DNA of 6,658 nt from Oscillospiraceae bacterium (GTDB lineage: Bacteria; Bacillota; Clostridia; Oscillospirales; Acutalibacteraceae): positions 2,972-9,629 of the forward strand of contig DNGF01000222.1 of assembly GCA_003486665.1 (NCBI GenBank). Direction: 5' to 3'. Of the stretch, positions 1-6,576 are shown piece after piece. The notes below the pieces were generated by a model that ran no database searches, had not been told where the DNA came from, and was given only the letters and a program-made list of their open reading frames with translations. Positions within the stretch are counted from its first letter, which is position 1, and each line of letters begins with the position of its first letter. Both the position numbers and the translations under genes were made by a program.

Positions 1-3000
1 TTGTGACATTTACAAGAGCGGCGACCGCGCAGATGAAAGAGCGAATATACAAGGCTCTGACCGAAGAAATTGACAAGACTCCCGACAACAGCCATTTAAG
101 ACAGCAGGCGCTGATTCTCCCTTATGCGAAAATCAGCACGATAGACGGATTCTGCAACGACATTGTGCGCGAGAATTTCCATGATATTGATGTTCTGCCC
201 GACTACGGCATTCTTGACGACTCGCAGCTTGCGCTTATGCGCGATGACGCGGTTTCAAAGGTAATGGACGAGCTTTACAAAGAGAAATCGCCCGAATTTA
301 CCGAGCTTTTGGGAATTATGGCAAACGGCACGGACGACAGCGCGCTCACGAATCTGATCTGCAAGCTTCATAACGATTCGATGGCTTTCGCAAGACCCGA
401 AGCGTTTCTTGACGAACTCGTGAATGCTTATCACTCAAAAGCACCTCTGCGCGAACACGTTTGGGGAAAAATTATCATCAACTATTCCGATCGGGCAATC
501 GAATACTGCCGTTCGCTTTTCCGAAAAATGTTCGAATTATGCAAGGACGATCCGATTGTCGAAGAAAAATACGGGGCAGGAATTCAGAAAGCCTCCGCAG
601 CGTTTGATGAGCTTGCGGAAATACTCAAAAGCGGCTCATGGGACGAGATAAGGAACGCCGTCTGTTCCGCCTCGGTCGGAAGCTTCGGACGTTTACCTGC
701 ACACTACTCCTCGTTCCAATCGGAAACGATCAAGGCGCAGAAAGAAATTATCTCGGCTCAGCTCAAAAAGCTTGTTCCGCTTTTCTGCGCGTCTGAGAGT
801 GAGAACGAAGCCGATACCGCTTATCTGCGCCCCATTGCCGAAAAGCTTATCGGCGCCGTAAAGCGTTACAAAGAGATTCTCGATGAAGAAAAGAGAAGCG
901 CAAACAGTTACGATTTCTCCGATATATGCCACTTTGCGCTGAAGCTTCTTGTAAATTTTGATGAGGACGGCAACGCGGCAAAAACCCCTCTTGCCGAAAA
1001 ATTTTCCGAGCGGTTTAACGAAATACTCGTTGACGAATATCAGGACATTAATGACCTGCAAAACACCCTGTTTTGGGCTGTATCGCGCAATGAAGCAAAT
1101 ATGTTTACGGTCGGCGATGTAAAGCAAAGCATTTACCGTTTCCGTCAGGCGATGCCGGAGATATTTCTCTCGCGCCGTGACGCACTCGATGATTTTGAAA
1201 CGGACAACTATCCGGCAAAAATTACCCTTGACCGAAATTTCAGAAGCCGTTCGGGTGTAACGGAAAATGTCAACTTCCTTTTTTCGCAGATAATGTCGCG
1301 TCAAATGGGTTCGGTCGATTATAACGAAAATGAACGGCTCGTTGCGGCGGCTGATTACGAGGACTGCGATTTTCCCGAAGCGGAAATGTATATTCTCGGC
1401 GATATGGATGAGAATGTCGGCCGTGAAACAGAGGCGCAGTTCATCGCCGACAAAATAAATGAAATACTCAAAAGCGGAATGAAAGTCAAGGACAAAAACG
1501 GGTACCGCAAAGCTTCATACCGTGATTTTTGTATTCTTCTGCGCTCTGCAGGAGGCGGGAAAGCCGAAATTTACGAGAAAGTGCTTTCCGCCAACCTTAT
1601 TCCATGCTATGTTGAGAGTAAAAGCGGATTTTTCGCTTCGCCTGAGATCAGCACAATGCTCAGCTTGATGAGGATTACAGACAACCCGATTCAGGACGTT
1701 CCCTTGCTCGCGGTTCTTCTCTCTCCGATTTTCGGCTTTACGCCCGATGAACTTGCGGAAATGCGAATTGACGAACGCAAAAAGCCGATCTATCATTGCA
1801 TAAGAAAGGCGGCGGACAACGGAAACGAAAAATGTATCGGATTTCTGAAAAAAATTGACGAGCTTCGTATGCTCAGCGCAACCCTGCCCTGCGGCCGTTT
1901 TCTTGAAGAAATGTACGAAAAAACAGGCTGCAAAGCAATTGTTTCGTCGATGCCGAACGGCTCGCGCCGCAAAGCAAATCTTAATATGCTCGTTGAGTAT
2001 GCCGAAAAGTACGAGGAGAGCGGCAAGCGCGGTCTTTCGGGATTTATCCGCTTTATTGACAGGGTTCAGCGCCGTAACAGCGACCTCGAATCCGCCGCCG
2101 ATGTGTCCGAAGCCGCAGATGTCGTTCACATAATGACGATACACAAGAGCAAGGGTCTTGAATTCCCGATTTGTATTCTTGCCGATCTCAATGCAAAGTT
2201 CAACGACGATTATGCGAGAAGCGTTGCTTCCTATCATCCCGATCTGGGTCTGTGCTTCGTCTGCCGCGACTCAAAGCGCAAGTGCAAATACCCAACCGTC
2301 GGCAAAGTCGCCTTGGATCTCGCCGAAAAAATCTCCGGCCGCAGTGAGGAAATGAGAGTCCTCTACGTTGCAATGACAAGGGCAAAGGAAAGGCTTATCT
2401 GCGTCACGCGGTACAATAATCCCGACAAGAAGCTGGCTGCCGCGGGAAGCGAGCTTGGTTCAGAAAAAGCCATCATGCCGTATGCGTTGCTTTCAAAGGC
2501 TTCCATGGCCGACTGGCTTCTGCTCGGATTTATCCGCCATCCCGACGCCGCCCCGTTATGGGGAGAGAACGCGCGCTCTTCCTTGCCGTCAAGCGCACAT
2601 ATGCACTTTGAAAAAATCGACAGCATTTCTTCCCCCGAAGCGCACGAATCAGCTGATGAAGAATTTGCGCCGAGTCCCGAAATTACGGAAGAAATAAAGA
2701 AAAGGACAGAATATAAATATCCTTACTCCTCCCTTGCCGGCATCATGGCAAAGGTTGCGCCGTCCGATCTTGAGGGTTCTGAATTCTCAACCGAATATTT
2801 TGCCGCCGAAAAGCCGCAGTTTTTGAGCAAAAGCGGCATGAATCCGGCAAACAGAGGTACCGCAACGCACAAATTCATGGAGTTTTTCGACTATAAGGCT
2901 GAGCATTTTGACGTTGACGAACAGATTGAGCGCATGGTCCGAGAGCATCACCTGACCGAGGATGAAGCGAAGATTCTCGAACGCGGCAAGCTTGGTGAAT

Positions 3001-3350
3001 TTTTTAAAAGCGATATCGCGGCAAGGATAAAAAAATCCCCTCTTCTCTTGAGAGAGAAAAAGGTTACTGTCGGCGTGCGTGCCGGCGACATATATCCCGA
3101 CATTCCCGAAAACACGGCTGACGAAATGATCGTTGTTCAGGGATATGTTGACTGCGCGTTTGAAGAGGACGGAGAGCTTGTGATAGTTGATTACAAGACT
3201 GACCGCCGAACGGATGAAGATATGCTGAAAAGCCGATATATAAATCAGCTTAAAATGTACGAATTTGCCTTGCACGAATGCACAGGCAAAAAAATCCGCG
3301 GCACGGTAATCTATTCATTCGACCTCGGAAAAGCAATAGATTTGGATTAA
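1..3350 (+). CDS. addA: ATP-dependent helicase/nuclease subunit A (AddA), 5'-truncated by window edge
   Basis: AddA is the 3'-to-5' helicase and one of the two nucleases of AddAB, which processes double-strand DNA ends for RecA-dependent repair. The first complete codon is at position 3. It lies inside helicase motif Ia (TFTRAATAQMKERI), so the GTG there is an internal valine and not a start. By family comparison roughly 60-70 residues including Walker A are missing upstream. Counting from that codon, visible superfamily 1 motifs are TIDGFC (46-51), Walker B DEYQD (344-348), GDVKQSIYRFR (371-381), LDRNFRS (409-415), TIHKSKGLEF (712-721) and VAMTRAKE (789-796). The C-terminal RecB-family nuclease keeps its expected residues: H956, D1050, D1063-Y-K1065 and QxxxY (Q1082, Y1086). 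The frame is open to TAA at 3348-3350, so the remainder appears functional. addB is usually adjacent and would lie upstream, outside the window. A strong hairpin follows the stop. Confidence 0.96.
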   Translation, partial: VTFTRAATAQMKERIYKALTEEIDKTPDNSHLRQQALILPYAKISTIDGFCNDIVRENFHDIDVLPDYGILDDSQLALMRDDAVSKVMDELYKEKSPEFTELLGIMANGTDDSALTNLICKLHNDSMAFARPEAFLDELVNAYHSKAPLREHVWGKIIINYSDRAIEYCRSLFRKMFELCKDDPIVEEKYGAGIQKASAAFDELAEILKSGSWDEIRNAVCSASVGSFGRLPAHYSSFQSETIKAQKEIISAQLKKLVPLFCASESENEADTAYLRPIAEKLIGAVKRYKEILDEEKRSANSYDFSDICHFALKLLVNFDEDGNAAKTPLAEKFSERFNEILVDEYQDINDLQNTLFWAVSRNEANMFTVGDVKQSIYRFRQAMPEIFLSRRDALDDFETDNYPAKITLDRNFRSRSGVTENVNFLFSQIMSRQMGSVDYNENERLVAAADYEDCDFPEAEMYILGDMDENVGRETEAQFIADKINEILKSGMKVKDKNGYRKASYRDFCILLRSAGGGKAEIYEKVLSANLIPCYVESKSGFFASPEISTMLSLMRITDNPIQDVPLLAVLLSPIFGFTPDELAEMRIDERKKPIYHCIRKAADNGNEKCIGFLKKIDELRMLSATLPCGRFLEEMYEKTGCKAIVSSMPNGSRRKANLNMLVEYAEKYEESGKRGLSGFIRFIDRVQRRNSDLESAADVSEAADVVHIMTIHKSKGLEFPICILADLNAKFNDDYARSVASYHPDLGLCFVCRDSKRKCKYPTVGKVALDLAEKISGRSEEMRVLYVAMTRAKERLICVTRYNNPDKKLAAAGSELGSEKAIMPYALLSKASMADWLLLGFIRHPDAAPLWGENARSSLPSSAHMHFEKIDSISSPEAHESADEEFAPSPEITEEIKKRTEYKYPYSSLAGIMAKVAPSDLEGSEFSTEYFAAEKPQFLSKSGMNPANRGTATHKFMEFFDYKAEHFDVDEQIERMVREHHLTEDEAKILERGKLGEFFKSDIAARIKKSPLLLREKKVTVGVRAGDIYPDIPENTADEMIVVQGYVDCAFEEDGELVIVDYKTDRRTDEDMLKSRYINQLKMYEFALHECTGKKIRGTVIYSFDLGKAIDLD

Positions 3351-3373
3351 AAACGACAAAACAAATTACACCG

Positions 3374-3413
3374 AAAAAACCGCACCGAAGATTTTCGCCT
3401 CGGTGCGGTTTTT
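3374..3413. terminator. Bidirectional intrinsic terminator between addA and the convergent membrane operon
   Basis: Two arms, 3375-3388 (AAAAACCGCACCGA) and 3400-3413, are perfect reverse complements over 14 bp. One mismatch and a further G-C pair extend the stem inward. The loop is short. The T-run lies on the right for plus-strand transcripts, and the A-run at 3374-3379 becomes a T-run for minus-strand transcripts. It starts 24 bases after the addA stop and ends 13 bases before the stop of the convergent gene, so it can serve both. Confidence 0.9.
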
Positions 3414-3425
3414 CTCGTATGCTAT

Positions 3426-3917
3426 TTAAAAATTTAACAATATAATGTTTTGAATAATACAGACAATCAGCGCCCTGAAAAAGCGCCATGTGTCTGAGCT
3501 TTTGTCGTCATCGTATTCCCTAAAGCCCGACAGCCCGTACATTCCGAATATCATCAATAGCAGAAAGACAGCCAAAAGAACCATTGCCAAAAGTACCGTC
3601 GGAAGAAAACCGATAATTCCAATTCCTATATCCTCTTTAAACATCTCTACAATCTTAGATATTCCTAAAATCACAATCACAGGAATCAATGGAGCATTCG
3701 CAAACATTGACCATGCCATACACGGATCTTTTTCCATGTGATAATAAATGATAGCAACTATTAATGTTAAAATAACAGATGCTAAACAAAAATATATTGA
3801 GTGTTCGGAAACCCAAAGAAAAACCTCTCCGACAGAATATCCCGTAACTACAGCTATTACAATTGCCGCGCCTAAAAAGAATGCTACCTCGATACCGCTG
3901 AAAAAATATATTATCAT
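3426..3917 (-). CDS. Multi-pass membrane protein of unknown function, 163 aa (third gene of operon)
   Basis: I do not recognise this family. The protein is strongly hydrophobic, with probable membrane segments near residues 5-27, 41-59, 75-91 (weaker), 98-128 and 146-162. Short polar loops separate them: HMEKDPCMAWS at about 60-70 and the acidic stretch REYDDDKSSD at about 133-142. The last segment runs to the C-terminus (ILLNF). There is no signal peptide distinct from the first helix, and no catalytic motif that I can see. The ATG lies 13 bases after the TAA of the preceding gene. The sequence before it (GGATGTGG) is only a weak ribosome binding site, and no in-frame start exists between the two genes, so translation may depend on coupling. 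AT-rich composition is shared with its two operon partners and differs from addA and mgtE. That it is a real gene is likely from operon structure, hydrophobic pattern and the terminator just after its TAA. Confidence 0.8.
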   Translation of the reverse strand: MIIYFFSGIEVAFFLGAAIVIAVVTGYSVGEVFLWVSEHSIYFCLASVILTLIVAIIYYHMEKDPCMAWSMFANAPLIPVIVILGISKIVEMFKEDIGIGIIGFLPTVLLAMVLLAVFLLLMIFGMYGLSGFREYDDDKSSDTWRFFRALIVCIIQNIILLNF

Positions 3918-3930
3918 ATTACCACATCCG

Positions 3931-4260
3931 TTATGTATTTGAAAGCTTGTTTACAATCATCTTGCTGATTTGATACGGTGCTGCAAAAACGCCTATGCAA
4001 ATCGAAAGAATGCCCTTTACCAGATAGTATATTCCCCATTTTCCTATGCTCATAATGAGGAACATATCCGGAGTTATTCTGTTGAGCGCACGCCAACCGA
4101 AATAGCCGCAAAGAAGCACCATGATCCAGTATATAAACTGCGTACCGCTGACAATACCTACATATATTATTCCGAGAATAATAACATAGCCTAACACAAT
4201 CATAACAAATCTTCCTATTTTGGATAAGAGAAAATCCTTTATAGACTTTTTATCATCCAT
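3931..4260 (-). CDS. Small membrane protein of unknown function, 109 aa (second gene of operon)
   Basis: Family not recognised. The charged N-terminus (MDDKKSIKDFLLSK) is followed by probable membrane segments at about 17-37, 41-58 and 74-94, then a short basic tail (ISKMIVNKLSNT). The Lys/Arg distribution suggests that the N-terminus, which carries four lysines, faces the cytoplasm. The start is well supported: GGGGAGG on the minus strand (4276-4270) sits nine bases before the ATG. It is 20 bases downstream of the 162-aa gene and 13 bases upstream of the 163-aa gene, so all three should share one transcript. A small subunit of a membrane complex with its neighbours is a reasonable inference. 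A holin-like or immunity-type protein is an untested alternative. No motif decides between them. Confidence 0.8.
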   Translation of the reverse strand: MDDKKSIKDFLLSKIGRFVMIVLGYVIILGIIYVGIVSGTQFIYWIMVLLCGYFGWRALNRITPDMFLIMSIGKWGIYYLVKGILSICIGVFAAPYQISKMIVNKLSNT

Positions 4261-4280
4261 TGTTTTTTACCTCCCCAAAA

Positions 4281-4769
4281 TTACTTGTTTATATAATTCC
4301 AATATTCTTTATCGTCATATGCTTTATTAACAAGGTCACAGGCTTCGCCGTATGTTCGGCAGCCGTAAGGGCAGTTCGGAATCGGCTGATTGCGGCATTC
4401 CGCTATTTTTGCCCTGTCATCGTTGTTCATTGTTCTTCCTTGGTTTTTTCTCATTACTCCGATTAAGCCCTCCAGCTCCGATACATCGTCATAATATTCA
4501 CCCAAAGCGTCACACATTCGGTCAAGCTCTTGGAAGCTCATGGTTCCGATATTGTTGTAGTAGCTCAAATATCTTTCCGAATGTGCAGGTCTTTTTGTTT
4601 TTGCCGCTGTTTGACCGCTTCCTTTGCTTGCGGCAGGAGCCTGATAATAAGCGGCTTTTTTCATTCTGGCTTTCCTTTTCTGTATCAGATAGAAAAAAGC
4701 AATACCCACTATTACAATCAAAACAATATAGATTGCAAAAAATATATTCCAAGAATTCTCTATTTTCAT
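4281..4769 (-). CDS. Single-pass membrane protein with Cys-containing C-terminal domain, 162 aa (first gene of operon)
   Basis: Family not recognised. One N-terminal membrane helix (about 9-29) is followed at once by a basic cluster (QKRKARMKK, 30-38). By the positive-inside rule this places the rest in the cytoplasm. Residues 40-62 are an Ala/Ser/Gly/Lys-rich linker. Residues 63-110 look helical and charged. The C-terminal region holds four cysteines, C125, C133, C137 and C144, around PNCPYGCRTYGEAC, which could bind a metal; an extracellular disulfide-bonded arrangement would need the opposite topology. The ATG follows AAAGAGGG with short spacing. It is the first gene behind the minus-strand promoter at 4806-4834, with a predicted leader of about 30 bases. 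Starting later would lose the membrane helix. This soluble tail next to two multi-pass proteins suggests an anchoring or regulatory subunit, by inference only. Confidence 0.8.
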   Translation of the reverse strand: MKIENSWNIFFAIYIVLIVIVGIAFFYLIQKRKARMKKAAYYQAPAASKGSGQTAAKTKRPAHSERYLSYYNNIGTMSFQELDRMCDALGEYYDDVSELEGLIGVMRKNQGRTMNNDDRAKIAECRNQPIPNCPYGCRTYGEACDLVNKAYDDKEYWNYINK

Positions 4770-4805
4770 CGCCCTCTTTCAAAAGAATAATAACAGAACG
4801 GCAAT

Positions 4806-4834
4806 ATACTAACACATTTGTATTCATTTGTCAA
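4806..4834 (-). promoter_or_regulatory. Sigma-A type promoter of the membrane-protein operon
   Basis: Read on the minus strand, a perfect TTGACA (-35, 4834-4829) is followed by exactly 17 bases and then TAGTAT (-10, 4811-4806; 4 of 6 consensus bases, including the key TA at the start and AT at the end). The start of transcription would fall near 4799, about 30 bases before the first ATG. The -35 box lies between the two direct repeats, and one repeat fills most of the spacer. Confidence 0.8.
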
Positions 4835-4847
4835 CATATGTATTCAT
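4814..4847. repeat. Pair of 14-bp direct repeats, candidate operator for the XRE regulator
   Basis: ACATTTGTATTCAT (4814-4827) and ACATATGTATTCAT (4834-4847) match at 13 of 14 positions and are offset by exactly 20 bp, close to two helical turns, so both lie on about the same DNA face. Each contains ATGNATTCAT-like symmetry (ATG...CAT), best in the second copy. Copy 1 lies in the spacer of the operon promoter. Copy 2 touches its -35 and overlaps the candidate -35 of the regulator gene. Binding by the adjacent repressor is inferred from position. Confidence 0.6.
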
Positions 4848-4872
4848 ATTTTCCTCTTTTTTTAGATAAAAT
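4843..4872 (+). promoter_or_regulatory. Weak candidate promoter for the XRE regulator gene
   Basis: TTCATA (4843-4848, 4 of 6 matches to TTGACA) is followed by 18 bases and TAAAAT (4867-4872, 5 of 6 matches to TATAAT). The predicted transcript would begin near 4879, right at the ribosome binding site, giving a leader of about 15 bases. No better candidate is visible in the 124-base divergent gap. The -35 overlaps the second 14-bp repeat. Confidence 0.4.
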
Positions 4873-4878
4873 TCTATT

Positions 4879-4890
4879 AAGGAGGGTGAT
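4879..4890 (+). promoter_or_regulatory. Strong ribosome binding site of the XRE regulator gene
   Basis: AAGGAGGGTGAT is almost the full anti-Shine-Dalgarno complement with one extra G. It ends three bases before the ATG at 4894, and the AAGGAGG core is eight bases away. It fixes the start of the 73-residue frame. Confidence 0.9.
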
Positions 4891-4893
4891 TCG

Positions 4894-5115
4894 ATGTTGG
4901 ACCCGATAATTGTCGGAAAAGTTATTCAGGAATTCCGAGAAAAGAAAAATCTGTCGCAGGAGGTCGTCAGCGGTCTTGCCGATATAGGCAGAACGCATTT
5001 AAGCGCAATTGAACGCGGCGTGCGTAAGCCTACACTTGAAACCTTTTTCAAAATATGCGATGAAATGGACGTTAAACCGAGCGTCGTAATAAAGGAAATT
5101 GAGAACCGAATATAA
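4894..5115 (+). CDS. Small XRE/Cro-CI family helix-turn-helix transcriptional regulator, 73 aa
   Basis: This is a stand-alone DNA-binding domain with almost nothing added. Likely helices run at about 4-17, 21-29, 32-41 (recognition helix, GRTHLSAIERG), 47-57 and 61-71. Family hallmarks are present: R15 in the first helix, L20-S21-Q22 opening helix 2, the I39-E40-R41-G42 turn, and P46-T-L before helix 4. At 73 residues it has no sensor or oligomerisation domain beyond the last helix, so it probably binds as a dimer in the manner of SinR/C.AhdI-like small repressors. It is transcribed divergently from the three membrane-protein genes, and paired repeats lie between the two promoters. The most economical reading is autoregulation plus control of that operon. 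The inducing signal is unknown. An activator role, or control of distant genes, cannot be excluded. Confidence 0.92.
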   Translation: MLDPIIVGKVIQEFREKKNLSQEVVSGLADIGRTHLSAIERGVRKPTLETFFKICDEMDVKPSVVIKEIENRI

Positions 5116-5121
5116 AAAGGA

Positions 5122-5160
5122 AACGGCGCTGTTTCATCATTCCGAAGAAACAGCACCGTT
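5122..5160. terminator. Hairpin terminator between the XRE gene and mgtE, mainly for mgtE
   Basis: Arms 5122-5135 (AACGGCGCTGTTTC) and 5147-5160 pair at 13 of 14 positions around an 11-base loop. For minus-strand transcripts from mgtE the stem is followed by TTTCCTTTTTATA, a good U-tract. For plus-strand transcripts from the regulator the tail is only AATTTATTCTGTTTTA, so termination in that direction is less certain. The hairpin begins 6 bases after the regulator stop and ends 40 bases past the mgtE stop. I see nothing else in 5161-5199. Confidence 0.8.
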
Positions 5161-5199
5161 AATTTATTCTGTTTTACTTTATGCGTTACCGTCTTAACT

Positions 5200-6576
5200 C
5201 TAAACCAGCAGTCCGCCGTTGATAAAGAGGGTTGCGAAGCCGAAGTAGATAAGCAATGTGAGCGCATCGACAATCGTTGTGATCATCGGTCCTGCCATAA
5301 GCGCAGGGTCGAGGTGCAAAAGCTTTGCCAAAATCGGCAATGCACAGCCTATCACCTTGGCAACGATAACCGCACAGATCATTGCAAGACAAACAACGAT
5401 AAACGTGTTGCTTGAAATATCATTGTGCGTTACAAGCTTGATGATCCACATTCTCGCGTAGTTGACAACGGCAAGCGTCAAGCCGCAGAGAACGGCAACT
5501 CGGATTTCTTTCCAGATAATCCTGAAGAAATCCTTGATGTGAATATCGCCGAGGGCAAGTCCACGGATAACAAGGGTTGAAACCTGGTTGCCGCAGTTTC
5601 CGCCGGTGTCCATAAGCATGGGGATAGAAGCCGTAAGTCCCGCGATCATTGAAAGCTTATCTTCAAATCCCTCGATGATCTGACCCGTAAAGGTTGCCGA
5701 AACCATGAGGATAAGAAGCCACACGATTCGGTTTTTATAAAGAGTGAAAATACCCGTTTTCAGGTATGAGTCCTCAGAGGGCAACAGCAAAGCCATCTTT
5801 TCAAAGTCCTCTGTGTTCTCGTCTTCGATGACGTCAACGATATCGTCGATGGTGATGATACCGACAAGTCTTTCTTCCTTATCGACAACGGGAATTGAAA
5901 GCAAGTCGTATTTCTTAGCGATTGCCGCAACCTCTTCCTGGTCGTCCATTGTGTTGACGAAAATAAGCTGTTCGTCATCCTCCATGATATCCTTAACTAT
6001 CTGATCCTCAGGCGCAACGATAAGCTTGCGAAGCGGAACGGTACCGACAAGCTTGCGCTTATCGTCCATACAGTAGCAGGTATAAATCGTTTCCTTATCG
6101 AGAGCGGTTTTTCTGATCATCTCGATCGCCTGCTTAACCGTAAATGTTTCCGGGAAAGAAACCATCTCGATAGTCATGATACTGCCTGCCGAATTTTCGG
6201 GATACTGGAGAAATTTATTAATGAGCTTTCTTGTTTCCGGCTTTGTGTGTGCAAGCACACGGGTTACTACATTCGCCGGAACCTCCTCAAGGAAGTCAAC
6301 CGCATCGTCGAGGAACATATCCTCCATAAGAAATTCCAGCTCGGAATTTGTAATTGCGTCAACGATATTACCCTGAATATCGCCGGGTAAATAAGAAAAA
6401 GCATCAGCCGATGATGTCTTGGGCAACAAGCGGAAAAGGCGAACCTGGTTTTCCGGCTCCATCTCCTCGATCAAGGCGGCAATATCAACGACATTCATTT
6501 CGCTGAGCATTTCCTTGATGGCAGAGAACTTGTTGTTGGCAAGCATCTTGCTGATGATCTCAACCATAGTGTCCAA
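5200..6576 (-). CDS. mgtE: Magnesium transporter MgtE, 458 aa
   Basis: MgtE is a homodimeric Mg2+-selective channel of the cytoplasmic membrane. Its cytoplasmic domains sense Mg2+ and close the pore when magnesium is plentiful. The order is typical: MgtE N-domain (about 12-125, helical, acidic), two CBS domains (about 133-190 and 197-255, starting at SAGSIMT), a connecting helix (about 256-280), then five membrane helices (about 285-303, 308-330, 357-378, 390-415, 428-452). The family pore signature PMLMDTGGNCGNQVST spans 319-334. The last helix carries DPALMAGPMITTIVDALT with D437, which by alignment matches the Mg2+-binding aspartate of the pore (D432 in Thermus thermophilus). Length fits the family (about 450). 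The start is probably TTG at 6576, because AAAGGGG ends nine bases before it; the ATG three codons later would be 18 bases away. The stop is TAG. A hairpin terminator follows, and a structured leader precedes it. Confidence 0.97.
   Translation of the reverse strand: MDTMVEIISKMLANNKFSAIKEMLSEMNVVDIAALIEEMEPENQVRLFRLLPKTSSADAFSYLPGDIQGNIVDAITNSELEFLMEDMFLDDAVDFLEEVPANVVTRVLAHTKPETRKLINKFLQYPENSAGSIMTIEMVSFPETFTVKQAIEMIRKTALDKETIYTCYCMDDKRKLVGTVPLRKLIVAPEDQIVKDIMEDDEQLIFVNTMDDQEEVAAIAKKYDLLSIPVVDKEERLVGIITIDDIVDVIEDENTEDFEKMALLLPSEDSYLKTGIFTLYKNRIVWLLILMVSATFTGQIIEGFEDKLSMIAGLTASIPMLMDTGGNCGNQVSTLVIRGLALGDIHIKDFFRIIWKEIRVAVLCGLTLAVVNYARMWIIKLVTHNDISSNTFIVVCLAMICAVIVAKVIGCALPILAKLLHLDPALMAGPMITTIVDALTLLIYFGFATLFINGGLLV

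Noticed and set aside
3..5. GTG at position 3 as the true start of addA
   Set aside because: The codon falls within helicase motif Ia, so Walker A would be missing. The gene simply continues off the left edge.
693..1304. 203-codon open frame on the minus strand inside addA
   Set aside because: It is antisense to the Walker B region of addA and its composition follows addA codon structure. No independent evidence supports it.
1515..2237. 240-codon open frame on the minus strand inside addA
   Set aside because: It lies antisense to the helicase motifs of an intact addA, and its translation shows no domain and no ribosome binding site. It is a frame shadow of a GC-moderate coding region.
4352..4909. 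185-codon plus-strand open frame across the 162-aa gene and the divergent promoter region
   Set aside because: It runs antisense to a gene with a promoter and a ribosome binding site, through the control region and into the regulator start. Its translation is Ser/Phe/Arg-rich low-quality sequence.
3426..5115. The membrane operon plus XRE gene as a toxin-antitoxin or phage-defence locus
   Set aside because: No known toxin, nuclease, protease or NTPase motif is visible in any of the four proteins, and there are no neighbouring mobile-element genes. The idea remains open but is not supported enough to be a call.
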